Part shown: in pieces, positions 17,219 to 25,549 of the stretch
Numbering within the stretch: position 1 is the first letter of the stretch
How the letters are laid out: every line of letters begins with the position of its first letter
Assembly: GCA_027449865.1 (NCBI GenBank)
Contig: DAIDKV010000190.1
Coordinates: 1 to 64,000 of the forward strand
Reading direction: 5' to 3'
Length of the DNA stretch: 64,000 nt
Origin: Planctomycetales bacterium
GTDB lineage: Bacteria; Planctomycetota; Planctomycetia; Isosphaerales; Isosphaeraceae
Position numbers and translations under genes: made by a program
The notes under the pieces: generated by a model
What the model saw: only the letters and a program-made list of their open reading frames with translations
Told to the model about the DNA's origin: nothing
Databases searched by the model: none

Positions 17219-17722
17219 ATGCCGCGAATCCGCGCCCGAGAGGCTCGGCCGCTCGTGCTGGGCCTGGCCCTCCTCCTCCTCCTCGCCGATGCATCCGAGG
17301 CCGGCGAACGACGATTCCGACGTGCCTGGCGACGTCCGGCGCCCGCGCCTGTGCCGACTGCCCGGCGGATCGACCCGGTTTACGGCGATCGGCTCGGAAC
17401 GTTCATGCCCACACCCGCGGTCTACATTCAGGCCAATTACCCCTTCGGCGGCGGATACGCCCCGTTGGGGATCTACGGTGATCATAACCTCTCCGAGTAT
17501 GGACCGTTCTCCAGCTTCCGAACAGTGACGGCTCCTGTCGCAACTTATACTCGCGGCTATGACGGAGTCGTTCGCCCCACCGAATCCATCTCCAACACTT
17601 TCCCCAACCTGCCCCTGCTCGCTCCCCTCGCCTATCCAACCCGGGCTAACAACTACTACGCCCCTCGCGTTCGAAACAACCCGGCCCAGGAAAGCGCCAT
17701 CGACTGGATCGACCACAACTGA
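17219..17722 (+). CDS. Small secreted protein of unknown function
   Basis: No family recognised. The 167-residue product has a clean signal peptide (RPLVLGLALLLLLADASEAGE) and a short mature part rich in Pro, Tyr, Arg and Asn, with no Cys. A GAGAGGAATTCC ribosome site decides the start eight codons into the ORF-track frame. The mature region (FGGGYAPLGIYG, NNYYAPRV) looks disordered or surface-exposed. Located between the XRE regulator and the Hsp70 gene on the same strand, about 185 bp behind the former. Confidence 0.62.
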   Translation: MPRIRAREARPLVLGLALLLLLADASEAGERRFRRAWRRPAPAPVPTARRIDPVYGDRLGTFMPTPAVYIQANYPFGGGYAPLGIYGDHNLSEYGPFSSFRTVTAPVATYTRGYDGVVRPTESISNTFPNLPLLAPLAYPTRANNYYAPRVRNNPAQESAIDWIDHN

Positions 17723-17811
17723 TCGGCGAAAAACGGCTGGGCGGACGCTGGAATTCAACGAGTGGTCGGGCGTCCGCCCTGGCCGGATCGCGGTCGGTCC
17801 CGCCTCAATAA

Positions 17812-17840
17812 CTGACCGCTCTCTGGCGAACAGGTATTAT
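17812..17840 (+). promoter_or_regulatory. Predicted sigma-70 promoter of the Hsp70-like gene
   Basis: CTGACC, 17 bp, TATTAT. The predicted transcription start (about 17847) falls downstream of the ORF-track start codon at 17842 and upstream of GTG 17887, which supports the later start. Confidence 0.55.
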
Positions 17841-17886
17841 TGTGGTTCGGCCGGTCGAGTCGATCACCGCGAGCGGGGGTGTCGTC

Positions 17887-19551
17887 GTGGGCGAAGGTCC
17901 AAAGCGAGTGTACGGGATTGACCTGGGAACCACCTACTCGGCGATTGCCTACGTCGACGAGCATGGGAAGCCCGCCATTGTGCCGAACCAGGAGAGCGAG
18001 CGGATCACGCCATCGGTCATCCTGTTCGATGGCGACCAGGTGATTGTCGGGAACACGGCGAAGGAATCAGCCCGGGTCGAGCCTCACCGCGTCGTTACGC
18101 GGGTCAAGCAGCACATGGGCGACCCAAACTTTGTCTTCGAGCATGAAGGACAGGCCTTCGGTCCCGAGGATATCTCGTCGTTCATCCTTCGGAAGGTGGT
18201 CGGCGATGCGGCGGTCGCCCTGGGCGAGCCAATCACCGACGTGGTCATCACGTGCCCCGCCTACTTTGGCACGGCGGAGCGTGAGGCGACGGCAAACGCG
18301 GGCCGGCTCGCTGGCCTGAACGTTCGGGCGATCCTCAACGAGCCGACCGCCGGTGCCATTGCCTACGGTCTCGAGCGCGGCGAGGACCAGGTGGTCCTTG
18401 TTTATGACCTCGGCGGGGGGACGTTCGACGTCACCATGATCGAGATCAAGGATCGCCTGATCCGGGTGATTTGTACCGGCGGCGACCATCGGCTCGGCGG
18501 TCTCCTCTGGGATGAGGCGATCGTGATGCATCTGGCCGAGGAGTTTCGCTCTCAGACCGGCGAGACCTCCGACCCGCTCGATGACCCGGAGGTTCTCAAC
18601 GACCTGTTCCTCCAGGCCGAGCGAGGTAAGAAAACGCTCACTCAGCGCGAGAAGGCCCCTTTCCGGATCACCCACGCCGGCCGGCAAGCCCGGGTCGAGC
18701 TGGAACGAACGCGGTTCGAGGAGATCAGCCGACACCTCCTCGATCGGACGATCGAGCTGACCCGGGAAATGCTCGGCGAGGCGAGCGCCAAGGGTTATTC
18801 CCGGTTCGACAAGATCATTCTGGTCGGAGGCGCGACCCGGATGCCGCAGGTCCGTGGTCGAATCGTCGAGGAATTCGGAATCGAACCCGAACTTTTTGAT
18901 CCGGACGAAGCCGTCGCCAAGGGTGCCGCGCTTTTTGCGCTCAAGGAATCGCTGCTCGACCAGGTTCACGACTTCCTCACGATACGGACCGGAGCCGAGG
19001 CCGATGCGAACGGGCCGGTGGACCTGGCGCAGGTCTCCGACGAGGAAGTGGCCGAGGCGCTCGACCACCTCGAGCAGGAGCTGGGGTTCACGCTGACGGG
19101 CCCGGTCCGGACGCTGGTCCGCACCCGAATCGTGAACGTGCTGAGCAAGGGGCTGGGTGTGGTCGCCCGCGATGACCGAGGGCGTGACGTGATCGTCTAC
19201 CTGCTCCCGAGGAATGCCGAGGTTCCGCTGGAACGGTCGACCGACTTTGGGACCGATGCCGACGACCAAGCGGCTGTGGATATCCGGGTGATGTCGGGCG
19301 ATCGCGAGAGTACCGACCCGGCCGACTGCCAGGAGGTCGGCGTGGCGACGCTGGAGCTTCCCGAGGGACTGCCGGCGCGGAGCCCGATCCGTGTCCGTTT
19401 TGCGATCAGCCGCGACGGGCGGCTGGATCTCACGGCCGCCGACCTGACCGGCGGGCGATCGATCGAGGTCCGGTTCCAAACGGAAGCCGTTCTGAGCGCG
19501 GAGGAAGTGGCCGAGCGATCGACCGCGCTTCGGCTGCTCAACGTTTCGTAG
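17887..19551 (+). CDS. Hsp70/DnaK-family chaperone without the helical lid
   Basis: Cytoplasmic ATPase chaperone. The nucleotide-binding domain (1-~375) has the usual signatures: YGIDLGTTYSAIAY, DLGGGTFDVTM and ILVGGATRMPQVRG. Between it and the beta substrate-binding domain lies an unusual helical segment of about 50 residues (EEVAEALDHLEQELGF). The beta domain then shows DVIVYLLPRNAEVPL and IRVRFAISRDGRLDLTA. The protein stops at 554, without the 100-120-residue helical lid and EEVD-like tail of DnaK, so it is a divergent Hsp70, not the housekeeping DnaK. No dnaJ or grpE is adjacent. GTG 17887 is preceded by a G5 run at 7 nt. Confidence 0.88.
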   Translation: MGEGPKRVYGIDLGTTYSAIAYVDEHGKPAIVPNQESERITPSVILFDGDQVIVGNTAKESARVEPHRVVTRVKQHMGDPNFVFEHEGQAFGPEDISSFILRKVVGDAAVALGEPITDVVITCPAYFGTAEREATANAGRLAGLNVRAILNEPTAGAIAYGLERGEDQVVLVYDLGGGTFDVTMIEIKDRLIRVICTGGDHRLGGLLWDEAIVMHLAEEFRSQTGETSDPLDDPEVLNDLFLQAERGKKTLTQREKAPFRITHAGRQARVELERTRFEEISRHLLDRTIELTREMLGEASAKGYSRFDKIILVGGATRMPQVRGRIVEEFGIEPELFDPDEAVAKGAALFALKESLLDQVHDFLTIRTGAEADANGPVDLAQVSDEEVAEALDHLEQELGFTLTGPVRTLVRTRIVNVLSKGLGVVARDDRGRDVIVYLLPRNAEVPLERSTDFGTDADDQAAVDIRVMSGDRESTDPADCQEVGVATLELPEGLPARSPIRVRFAISRDGRLDLTAADLTGGRSIEVRFQTEAVLSAEEVAERSTALRLLNVS

Positions 19552-19582
19552 AAGGAATGACTCCCGGGGACTTGAATCTGGC

Positions 19583-21280
19583 TCAGCGCTCCCCCTCGCG
19601 GCGAACCTTGACCTTCCGCCCCTTGATCTTGGCCGCGCGAAGAGCCACGATCACGGTCTCGGCGACCTCGTCCGCGACATCGACCAGCGAGAAGCGGTCG
19701 GCGATCTCGATGGCTCCGATATCCCGGCCGTCGATCCCAGCCTCGCCGGTAATCGCGCCGACGAGATCCTGAGGCCGGACGCCCACTTCACGGCCTGCGC
19801 CGATGAAGAGGCGCGTCATCGAGCCACGGCCGCCGGTCCGAGGGGCGCGGCCGCGAGGCCGATCCGTTCGTGGGGCGGCAGGACGGGCGTTACGCGGGCC
19901 ACGGTCGGACCTCGGGGCCACCTCGGGGATCTCCTCGGGCTCATCCTCACCGGGCCCCTCCGCGCGGTGGGCGAGCTTCACGGCGGCCAGGGCCACCTGC
20001 ATCACATCGAACTCGTCGGAGAGCGATTCCACGACGACGCGGAAGTGGTCGAGGTCGCCGGCGAGGACCGCCTCTCGAAGCGCGGCACGCGTCAGTTCGA
20101 GGCGGCGGGCCCGAAGATCGGCGACGGTGGGCAGTCGAGCGACATCGATCTTCTGGCGGGTCGATCGCTCGATTCCCTGCAATTGCCGGTGCTCGCGAGG
20201 CTCGGCGAGCGTGATGGCAACCCCCTCGCGACCGGCGCGGCCGACCCGGCCGATTCGGTGGACGTATGACTCGGGCTCGCACGGTACGTCGTAGTTGATC
20301 ACGTGTGAGAGATGTTCGATATCCAGGCCACGGGCGGCCACATCGGTGGCAATGAGCAGGTCGATCCCGCCGGCGCGGAAGCGCTTCATCACCCGACTGC
20401 GCTGCTCCTGGGTCATCCCGCCGTGCAGTCCCTCGGCGCCGTAGCCGCGGCCGGAGAGAGTTTCGACCAGCTCGTCGACCTCGGTTCTGCGGCGGCAGAA
20501 GACGATCGCCGATGTTGGGCCCTCGATGTCGAGCACGCGGCCGAGTGCGGCCAGCTTGTGTTCCTTCGGGACGATGTACGCAACCTGCTTGACCCGTGGG
20601 GTCGCGCCCGCCGCGACCTTTTCGGCTCCGATCTTGATTTTGACCGGCTCCTTCAGATGTTTCCTCGCGATTGCGGCGATCCGTGGCGGAAGCGTCGCGG
20701 AGAAGAGCAAGGTTTGCCGGCCGGAGGGCGTCTCGGCAAGGATCGACTCGATATCCTCGGCGAAGCCCATGTCGAGCATTTCGTCGGCCTCATCGAGAAC
20801 GACGATCGCCAGGCCCTCCAGCGCGAGCGTACCGCGACGGATATGGTCGAGGGCACGTCCAGGGGTGGCCACGACCACATCGATCCCACGCTCCAGGCCG
20901 CGAAGCTGCGGACCATACGCCTGCCCACCGTAAATCGGCAGGACCTTGATCCCGAGCGGTCGGCCGTAGCGATGGACCGCCTCGGCCACCTGCATGGCGA
21001 GTTCGCGGGTGGGAACAAGGATCAACGACGACGGACGGGCCCGACTGGCGCCGAGGGCGCCCAGCCGCTGGATCATCGGGAGAGCAAAGGCGGCCGTCTT
21101 CCCAGTACCGGTCGCCGCCTGGCCGACGAGGTCCTTCCCATCGAGAATCGGCGGGATGGCCTCCCGCTGGATGGGAGTCGGCTCCTCATAACCAAGGCCC
21201 TTTAGTTCCTCGACCATTCGCGAATCGAGGCCCAGCGTGCTGAACCCGCCCGCCAATTCCACCAGGCTAATGCCCGACAT
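19583..21280 (-). CDS. deaD: DEAD-box RNA helicase (DeaD/CsdA type)
   Basis: ATP-dependent RNA helicase acting in ribosome assembly and RNA unwinding, typically cold-induced. Motifs in order: Q motif PTPIQREA, AATGTGKT (I), PTRELAMQ (Ia), TPGRALD (Ib), DEADEMLDMGF (II), FSATLP (III), ATDVAARGLDIE (V) and HRIGRVGRAG (VI). A basic, Pro/Arg-rich linker leads to a C-terminal DbpA-like RNA-binding fold (RLFIGAGREVGVRPQDLVGAI to KGRKVKVRREGE), the mark of the DeaD/DbpA group. Length 565 fits. Start follows TAGGAGCGTCGG. Convergent with the Hsp70 gene, 31 bp apart. Confidence 0.93.
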   Translation of the reverse strand: MSGISLVELAGGFSTLGLDSRMVEELKGLGYEEPTPIQREAIPPILDGKDLVGQAATGTGKTAAFALPMIQRLGALGASRARPSSLILVPTRELAMQVAEAVHRYGRPLGIKVLPIYGGQAYGPQLRGLERGIDVVVATPGRALDHIRRGTLALEGLAIVVLDEADEMLDMGFAEDIESILAETPSGRQTLLFSATLPPRIAAIARKHLKEPVKIKIGAEKVAAGATPRVKQVAYIVPKEHKLAALGRVLDIEGPTSAIVFCRRRTEVDELVETLSGRGYGAEGLHGGMTQEQRSRVMKRFRAGGIDLLIATDVAARGLDIEHLSHVINYDVPCEPESYVHRIGRVGRAGREGVAITLAEPREHRQLQGIERSTRQKIDVARLPTVADLRARRLELTRAALREAVLAGDLDHFRVVVESLSDEFDVMQVALAAVKLAHRAEGPGEDEPEEIPEVAPRSDRGPRNARPAAPRTDRPRGRAPRTGGRGSMTRLFIGAGREVGVRPQDLVGAITGEAGIDGRDIGAIEIADRFSLVDVADEVAETVIVALRAAKIKGRKVKVRREGER

Positions 21281-21458
21281 CCGACGCTCCTACCATACCG
21301 CCGCCAGGGAACCAACCCCGCCCGGTCCGTGACCAGTCCGGCCGCGTGAGGCGCGTCGGCGAGGCGCCGACGAGGGTCCATGGCATGGTCGTCGATTGGG
21401 AGCCGGAATACAATCGCGGTTCGGTCGGGATCTTCGCGACAAGACCCGGCCGGCCGCT

Positions 21459-21902
21459 TCAATCCGTCAGGTCGATCTCCAGTGAAGTCGGCTCAGAGCC
21501 GACGGAGACGTCGAAACTTCCCCGAAGCTTCGCCACGGGCGAGGGTAACGGCGAAGCCGAAAACCCCGACGCCGGCCCTGACGGCGCGGCCGAGGAAGGG
21601 CACGGGTCCACCTCCGAATAGACGAGAACCTTGAACCGAACCCGAGAGCCGTCATCCATGGGCCAGACCGGTCGGCAGGAGAAAAATCCATCCGGACCGA
21701 TCACGGCAAGCACATCCGAGGCGCGATTGCCGTCCTGAGAGTAGAAAAACACAACGCCGTTGGTCATCGACCGTCCATTGCAGCGAACGTGGCCTTCCAG
21801 CAGCGATTCGACGGGGGCGGCCTCTCGTACCACCTCCAGTACCAGGCCCATCGGAAGACCACCGAGAAAGACCAAACCCGTCCAGAAGCGAGCGTGGTTC
21901 AT
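21459..21902 (-). CDS. Small exported protein, carboxypeptidase-regulatory-like
   Basis: No firm family. From ATG 21902 the product has a hydrophobic N-terminus (FWTGLVFLGGLPMGLVLEVV) acting as signal or anchor, then a short beta-rich domain: VESLLEGHVRCNGRSMTNGVVFFYSQDG resembles the beta-sandwich of the lipoprotein at 3752. The last part (GSFDVSVGSEPTSLEIDL) continues the strands. A longer in-frame ORF extends to 22091 but its extra 63 residues look non-coding. No good ribosome site precedes the chosen ATG, so both start and gene are moderately supported. Confidence 0.5.
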   Translation of the reverse strand: MNHARFWTGLVFLGGLPMGLVLEVVREAAPVESLLEGHVRCNGRSMTNGVVFFYSQDGNRASDVLAVIGPDGFFSCRPVWPMDDGSRVRFKVLVYSEVDPCPSSAAPSGPASGFSASPLPSPVAKLRGSFDVSVGSEPTSLEIDLTD

Positions 21903-22154
21903 GGCAGCATGTCCGGGATCGAGTCCATGGCGGGAGAGGCGATCGCCATTCCCTTCACCAGGCATCCAGCCCATGCGGGCGGTTCCGTCCGCTCCCGTCA
22001 TCGAAAGCCGAGAAGAGGTACCTTCGACCCAGCCCTCCCGTTCCGTTCCGTCTCGGTAGGTCGTCCGAAGGTCGGTCGCTCGAAGTGCCACGTCATCCTA
22101 GCAAGATTCTTTGACAATCACACCCCTCTACCAGCCTCGACTCGCAAAATTTCT

Positions 22155-23765
22155 TCATCCCTGATTGTGCCGATATTCCTGCGCGGAGACATGCTCGCTA
22201 ATTGTGAACCCCTGTGCGGAACCCTGTAAAATCGACGTGCCCGCGCGGCCCGATTCGCGGACGAATTGGAGAAGTTCTCGGGTAAGCTCGCCGGCACTAT
22301 CGATTCGGGGGACCTTGTTCTGCCCCCCCAGCCGGCCCCGATTTCGCATCCAGCTCTCGAAGGTGCCTGGACCCACAACCTGGAGAGCGGGAGCCGGCAG
22401 GCCGACTCCCGCGATTCGGTGCGCCCGGTAGTCGTCGTTGCGCGCGGCGAGATTTCCATCGAGAAGATCGCGAAAGCGTGCCGCGTGGGTGGGCTCGCGG
22501 AGAAACTCAACGATGAAGAGATGATAGCCTGGCCGCTCGTCGAACATGGGGCCGACGTGCCAGTCGCGAACCATGGCGCCGGTTTCGGAAGCCGCGCGGG
22601 CGACGGCGGCCTCGAGTTCCTCGACGATCAGGTGTTCGCCGAATGCGGAGAGGGTCTGCCTCGTCCGGCCGGTGAATACGAATAACGGGGGATCGGTCGC
22701 GTCGAATCGAACCGTATCGCCAATCAGGTGTGCCCACATACCCGCACACGTGGAAACGACGATAGCATAGTTGCGACCGGGGACGACATCGGCGAGCCAG
22801 TGCCGGGTGGGTCGGGGCGAGTCGAGTTCGTCGACGGGGATGAATTCGTAAAAGATCCCGTTGTCGTGGGCGAGGCGAAGGAGCTGGGTCTCTGGGTCGC
22901 CGAACCCGACGAAACCTTCGGAGCAGGCGTAGGTCTCGACCATTCGGACGCGGGGCGACCCGACGAGGTCATGAAACGCCTCGCGATAGGGATCGAACTT
23001 CACACCACCGTGGACAATGCACTGAAGTTTCGGCCAGACCTCGATCATCGAGGATTTCCCGGTATTCTCCAGGATTCGATGGAAGAGCATGAGGAGCCAG
23101 CTTGGGACACCGCCAACCAGCGTGATCGGTTCGCGGACGGAGAGTTCGGCGAACCGATCGAGTTTGCGGTCCCAGTCGGATTCGAGGGCCAGCTTTCGGG
23201 GCGGAAAGGTGAACGGACGGAGCCAGGGCGCGACCTCGACGGCCGCGATACCGCTGAGGTCTCCCTCGCGGACTCCCGGTGCGACCCTGGACAGCCCGGC
23301 ACTTCCTCCAAGAAAGAAAATCCGGCCTCGGAAGAGATGCGTCTCAGGGTGCGAGGCACACTGGAGCTCGACCATTCGCCGGGCGGTCTCGCGGTTGGAG
23401 CGGACCATCGCGCGCGAGACGGGAATGTATTTTGAAGCTCCCTGCGTCGTCCCGCTGGTGAGTGCCAGATAGGGGATGCGGCCGGGCCAGGTCAGGTTGT
23501 CGAAGACGGGGTAACGGTCGCGAAGGTAGTCGTTCCAGAGCGCCTCGTATGTCCGGATCGGGACGGCCGACTGAAACTCGGCGATCGACCTGATCCGGTC
23601 GAAGCCGTGATCGCGGCCGAACCGGGTTTTTCGGGCATGTCGGACGAGCCGAGCCAGCGTCTTCTCCTGCGCCAGGACCGGATCGGACGCGAGGAAGGCG
23701 GAGGAACGGCGAAGGGCCAGGGCTCGGAAGCCAAGATCGACGAGGTATCTCGGGAAGTCGGACAT
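22155..23765 (-). CDS. GH3-family acyl-adenylating/amide-forming enzyme
   Basis: GH3 proteins activate a carboxylate as acyl-AMP and transfer it to an amino acid, giving an amide (plant JAR1 type); bacterial members are largely uncharacterised. Visible features: an N-terminal helix region (LARLVRHARKTRFGRDHGF), SAVPIRTYEALWNDY, the ATP P-loop YLALTSGTTQGASKYIPV (STSGT-like), YACSEGFVGFG in the second nucleotide motif, and GDTVRFD before the C-terminal lobe (FTGRTRQTLSAFGEHL). Length 536 is normal. The start at 23765 is chosen because it overlaps the methyltransferase stop by 1 nt (TGATG), whereas the ORF track runs 11 codons further. Third gene of the coupled minus-strand operon. Confidence 0.88.
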   Translation of the reverse strand: MSDFPRYLVDLGFRALALRRSSAFLASDPVLAQEKTLARLVRHARKTRFGRDHGFDRIRSIAEFQSAVPIRTYEALWNDYLRDRYPVFDNLTWPGRIPYLALTSGTTQGASKYIPVSRAMVRSNRETARRMVELQCASHPETHLFRGRIFFLGGSAGLSRVAPGVREGDLSGIAAVEVAPWLRPFTFPPRKLALESDWDRKLDRFAELSVREPITLVGGVPSWLLMLFHRILENTGKSSMIEVWPKLQCIVHGGVKFDPYREAFHDLVGSPRVRMVETYACSEGFVGFGDPETQLLRLAHDNGIFYEFIPVDELDSPRPTRHWLADVVPGRNYAIVVSTCAGMWAHLIGDTVRFDATDPPLFVFTGRTRQTLSAFGEHLIVEELEAAVARAASETGAMVRDWHVGPMFDERPGYHLFIVEFLREPTHAARFRDLLDGNLAARNDDYRAHRIAGVGLPAPALQVVGPGTFESWMRNRGRLGGQNKVPRIDSAGELTRELLQFVRESGRAGTSILQGSAQGFTISEHVSAQEYRHNQG

Positions 23766-24358
23766 CACGATCCGTCCACCTCCCTGGGATCGCGGCAAAT
23801 GTAGGCTCCCGAGGGAGGAATGTTGCGGGGCTCGAAGGCGAACTCCACTCGCTCGAAGTAGCGTCGGTAGAGCGGCCAGTAGATCAGCGCCAGCTCCGTG
23901 ATCTGGTTGTAGCTTCCGCCCGACTGCAACACCGATCGCACGGACCGCATGAGCGCCCGCTGCTGCTCCTTGCGGAACGAGGGGAACGGTAACCCCGAGA
24001 TGACGTGGTCGACCCGATCGAGGCCCCGATCCGCGAGAATTCCAGCGAGCTCGCGGGCGTCGCCCTCAAGGATTTCAAGGTTCGGCCGTTCGCGGAAGCG
24101 GTCGCGCAGCAACCGCAAAAAATCAGGGTCGCGCTCGACGACCAGGACACGGCAATCGGGATGGGCTCGCTCGAGGATGGCCCGCGTGATCGGTCCTGTG
24201 CCTGCGCCCAGCTCGACCACGGATCGGGTCGTCGACCAGTCGATGTTGCGGATTGTCGTGCGCGCCAGCCACCGGCTCGACGGCGCGAGGCTCGCGATCG
24301 GGTTGCCCCGGGTGATCTGCGAGAGGAACTTGCCGAGGAAGAGAACGTTGTCGTTCAT
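23765..24358 (-). CDS. Phospholipid-type N-methyltransferase (PmtA/OlsG-like)
   Basis: SAM-dependent methyltransferase of 197 residues with a Rossmann core: VVELGAGTGPITRAIL (motif I), VLVVERDPDFL (acidic residue binding ribose), EGDAREL, and DHVISGLPFPSF in the catalytic region. This arrangement, with the N-terminal FLGKFLSQ and the GLPFPS segment, is typical of PmtA-like enzymes that methylate the head-group amine of phosphatidylethanolamine or of ornithine lipids. A methyltransferase of this kind (OlsG) is known from the planctomycete Singulisphaera. Orthology to OlsG is my inference. Start overlaps the hydrolase stop by 4 bp and its stop overlaps the GH3 start by 1 nt. Confidence 0.82.
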   Translation of the reverse strand: MNDNVLFLGKFLSQITRGNPIASLAPSSRWLARTTIRNIDWSTTRSVVELGAGTGPITRAILERAHPDCRVLVVERDPDFLRLLRDRFRERPNLEILEGDARELAGILADRGLDRVDHVISGLPFPSFRKEQQRALMRSVRSVLQSGGSYNQITELALIYWPLYRRYFERVEFAFEPRNIPPSGAYICRDPREVDGS

Positions 24359-25257
24359 GCGCGGCCGATGAAGATCCTTGGGCTAACGGCGAGAAGTCCA
24401 CCGCGTCCGGCCGGGGCCTCGACCTGGTCGAGATACCGACGCGGATCGAGGCCGGCGGGGAGGACCCGAAGCCGGTCGCGGAGATACAGCGAAATCAGAC
24501 GATTGACCAGCCGGGCTTTTTCGATCTGAGGCGCATGGCCGCACCTCGGAATCACCACCTGGCGAACCCCCGGAATGCGCTCGGCCGCCCGGATCGCGCC
24601 GGGGAGATCGGAAAGGATTCGATCCTCGGCACCCCAGATGATCAGGGTGGGCTTCGAGACTCGTGGCAGGAGTGGGGCGACGGAATGGCCGACTGTCCCT
24701 CGGAGCGTCCGGATCACGCCGAGCTTCCACCGACGCTCCTGGAACCGCGCCCGGAACGCTTCCACGAGATCGTCGGTGGCGTGGTGTCCGTGAAAGAAGA
24801 CGGATCGGATCATCGCATCGGCGTTGCTTCGTCGCACGCCTTCCAGAACCGGTAGATTCTCTCGACCGTGGAATCCTGAGGGAGCCAGCAGGACGGTCCG
24901 CGACACTTTTTCGGGATGGCGGTCGGCATAGGTGAGCACCACCTGGCCGCCGAGGCTCGATCCGACGAGGTGGTACGGTGGGCGCTGGACGAATTCGTCG
25001 AGGTAGACCGCCAGCCGATCGGCGAGATAGTCGACGGTGACCTCGCCGCCCGATCGGAGATGGCGGTGGAGGGCCTCGCCGTCGTAGACCAGGATCTCGG
25101 GGATCTTCAGATCGAAGTGACGACTCAGGGGAACGCGGCTGGCGTACCAGCTTTCCGGCTGCTCGGCCAGGCCGTTGACCAGGACCAGCGGCATTCGCCG
25201 CTCTCCGGTGTCGAGGAGTGGGGGCAGGTCGAACCAGCTTCGGACGTCGGGGGGCAT
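24355..25257 (-). CDS. Alpha/beta-hydrolase-fold enzyme
   Basis: A 300-residue alpha/beta hydrolase: MPLVLVNGLAEQPESW (oxyanion-hole side, HG replaced by NG), the nucleophile elbow GSSLGGQVV (Ser), TLIIWGAEDRIL (acid region) and RCGHAPQIEK (catalytic His). The triad looks complete, so the protein should be an active esterase, lipase or acyltransferase. Start at ATG 25257 is inferred from the domain boundary (MPPDVRSWF) and a promoter about 70 bp upstream; the ORF track runs 36 codons further. First gene of the operon with the methyltransferase and GH3 genes, overlapping the former by 4 bp (ATGA). Confidence 0.85.
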   Translation of the reverse strand: MPPDVRSWFDLPPLLDTGERRMPLVLVNGLAEQPESWYASRVPLSRHFDLKIPEILVYDGEALHRHLRSGGEVTVDYLADRLAVYLDEFVQRPPYHLVGSSLGGQVVLTYADRHPEKVSRTVLLAPSGFHGRENLPVLEGVRRSNADAMIRSVFFHGHHATDDLVEAFRARFQERRWKLGVIRTLRGTVGHSVAPLLPRVSKPTLIIWGAEDRILSDLPGAIRAAERIPGVRQVVIPRCGHAPQIEKARLVNRLISLYLRDRLRVLPAGLDPRRYLDQVEAPAGRGGLLAVSPRIFIGRA

Positions 25258-25326
25258 TGCGCGTTCTCGCACGGGTAGCGTTCGCCCGATCGAAGATCGG
25301 CAACGCTCGACCAGGAATCGGTTTCG

Positions 25327-25335
25327 ATCATAACA
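25327..25335 (-). promoter_or_regulatory. Extended -10 promoter of the hydrolase-methyltransferase-GH3 operon
   Basis: Minus strand TGTTATGAT (TGn plus TATGAT). No good -35 lies 16-18 bp upstream. Predicted start near 25320 gives a 60-nt leader. Confidence 0.4.
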
Positions 25336-25549
25336 TGCCCCGCCGCCGCCACCCAGCCGGGACACGGGATTTCATCCTGTCTTCCGCGATCCTTCGGACA
25401 CTCGACACGAAGGAGCCGCCCACTTGCCCCGATGGCCCGTCGACATCGGGACGATCGGGATGATAGCCTGTCATTTCCGGCCTTGCCCGGAACGAACTCG
25501 ACGGGTCACGTAGCCCGTGGATGTCGATCCCGCCGGACCGAGAGGATCG

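Noticed and set aside
18067-19479. 470-aa minus-strand ORF
   Set aside because: Antisense of the Hsp70-like gene.
22090-22154. TTTGACA on the plus strand near 22110 as a promoter
   Set aside because: No gene starts downstream on that strand and no matching -10.
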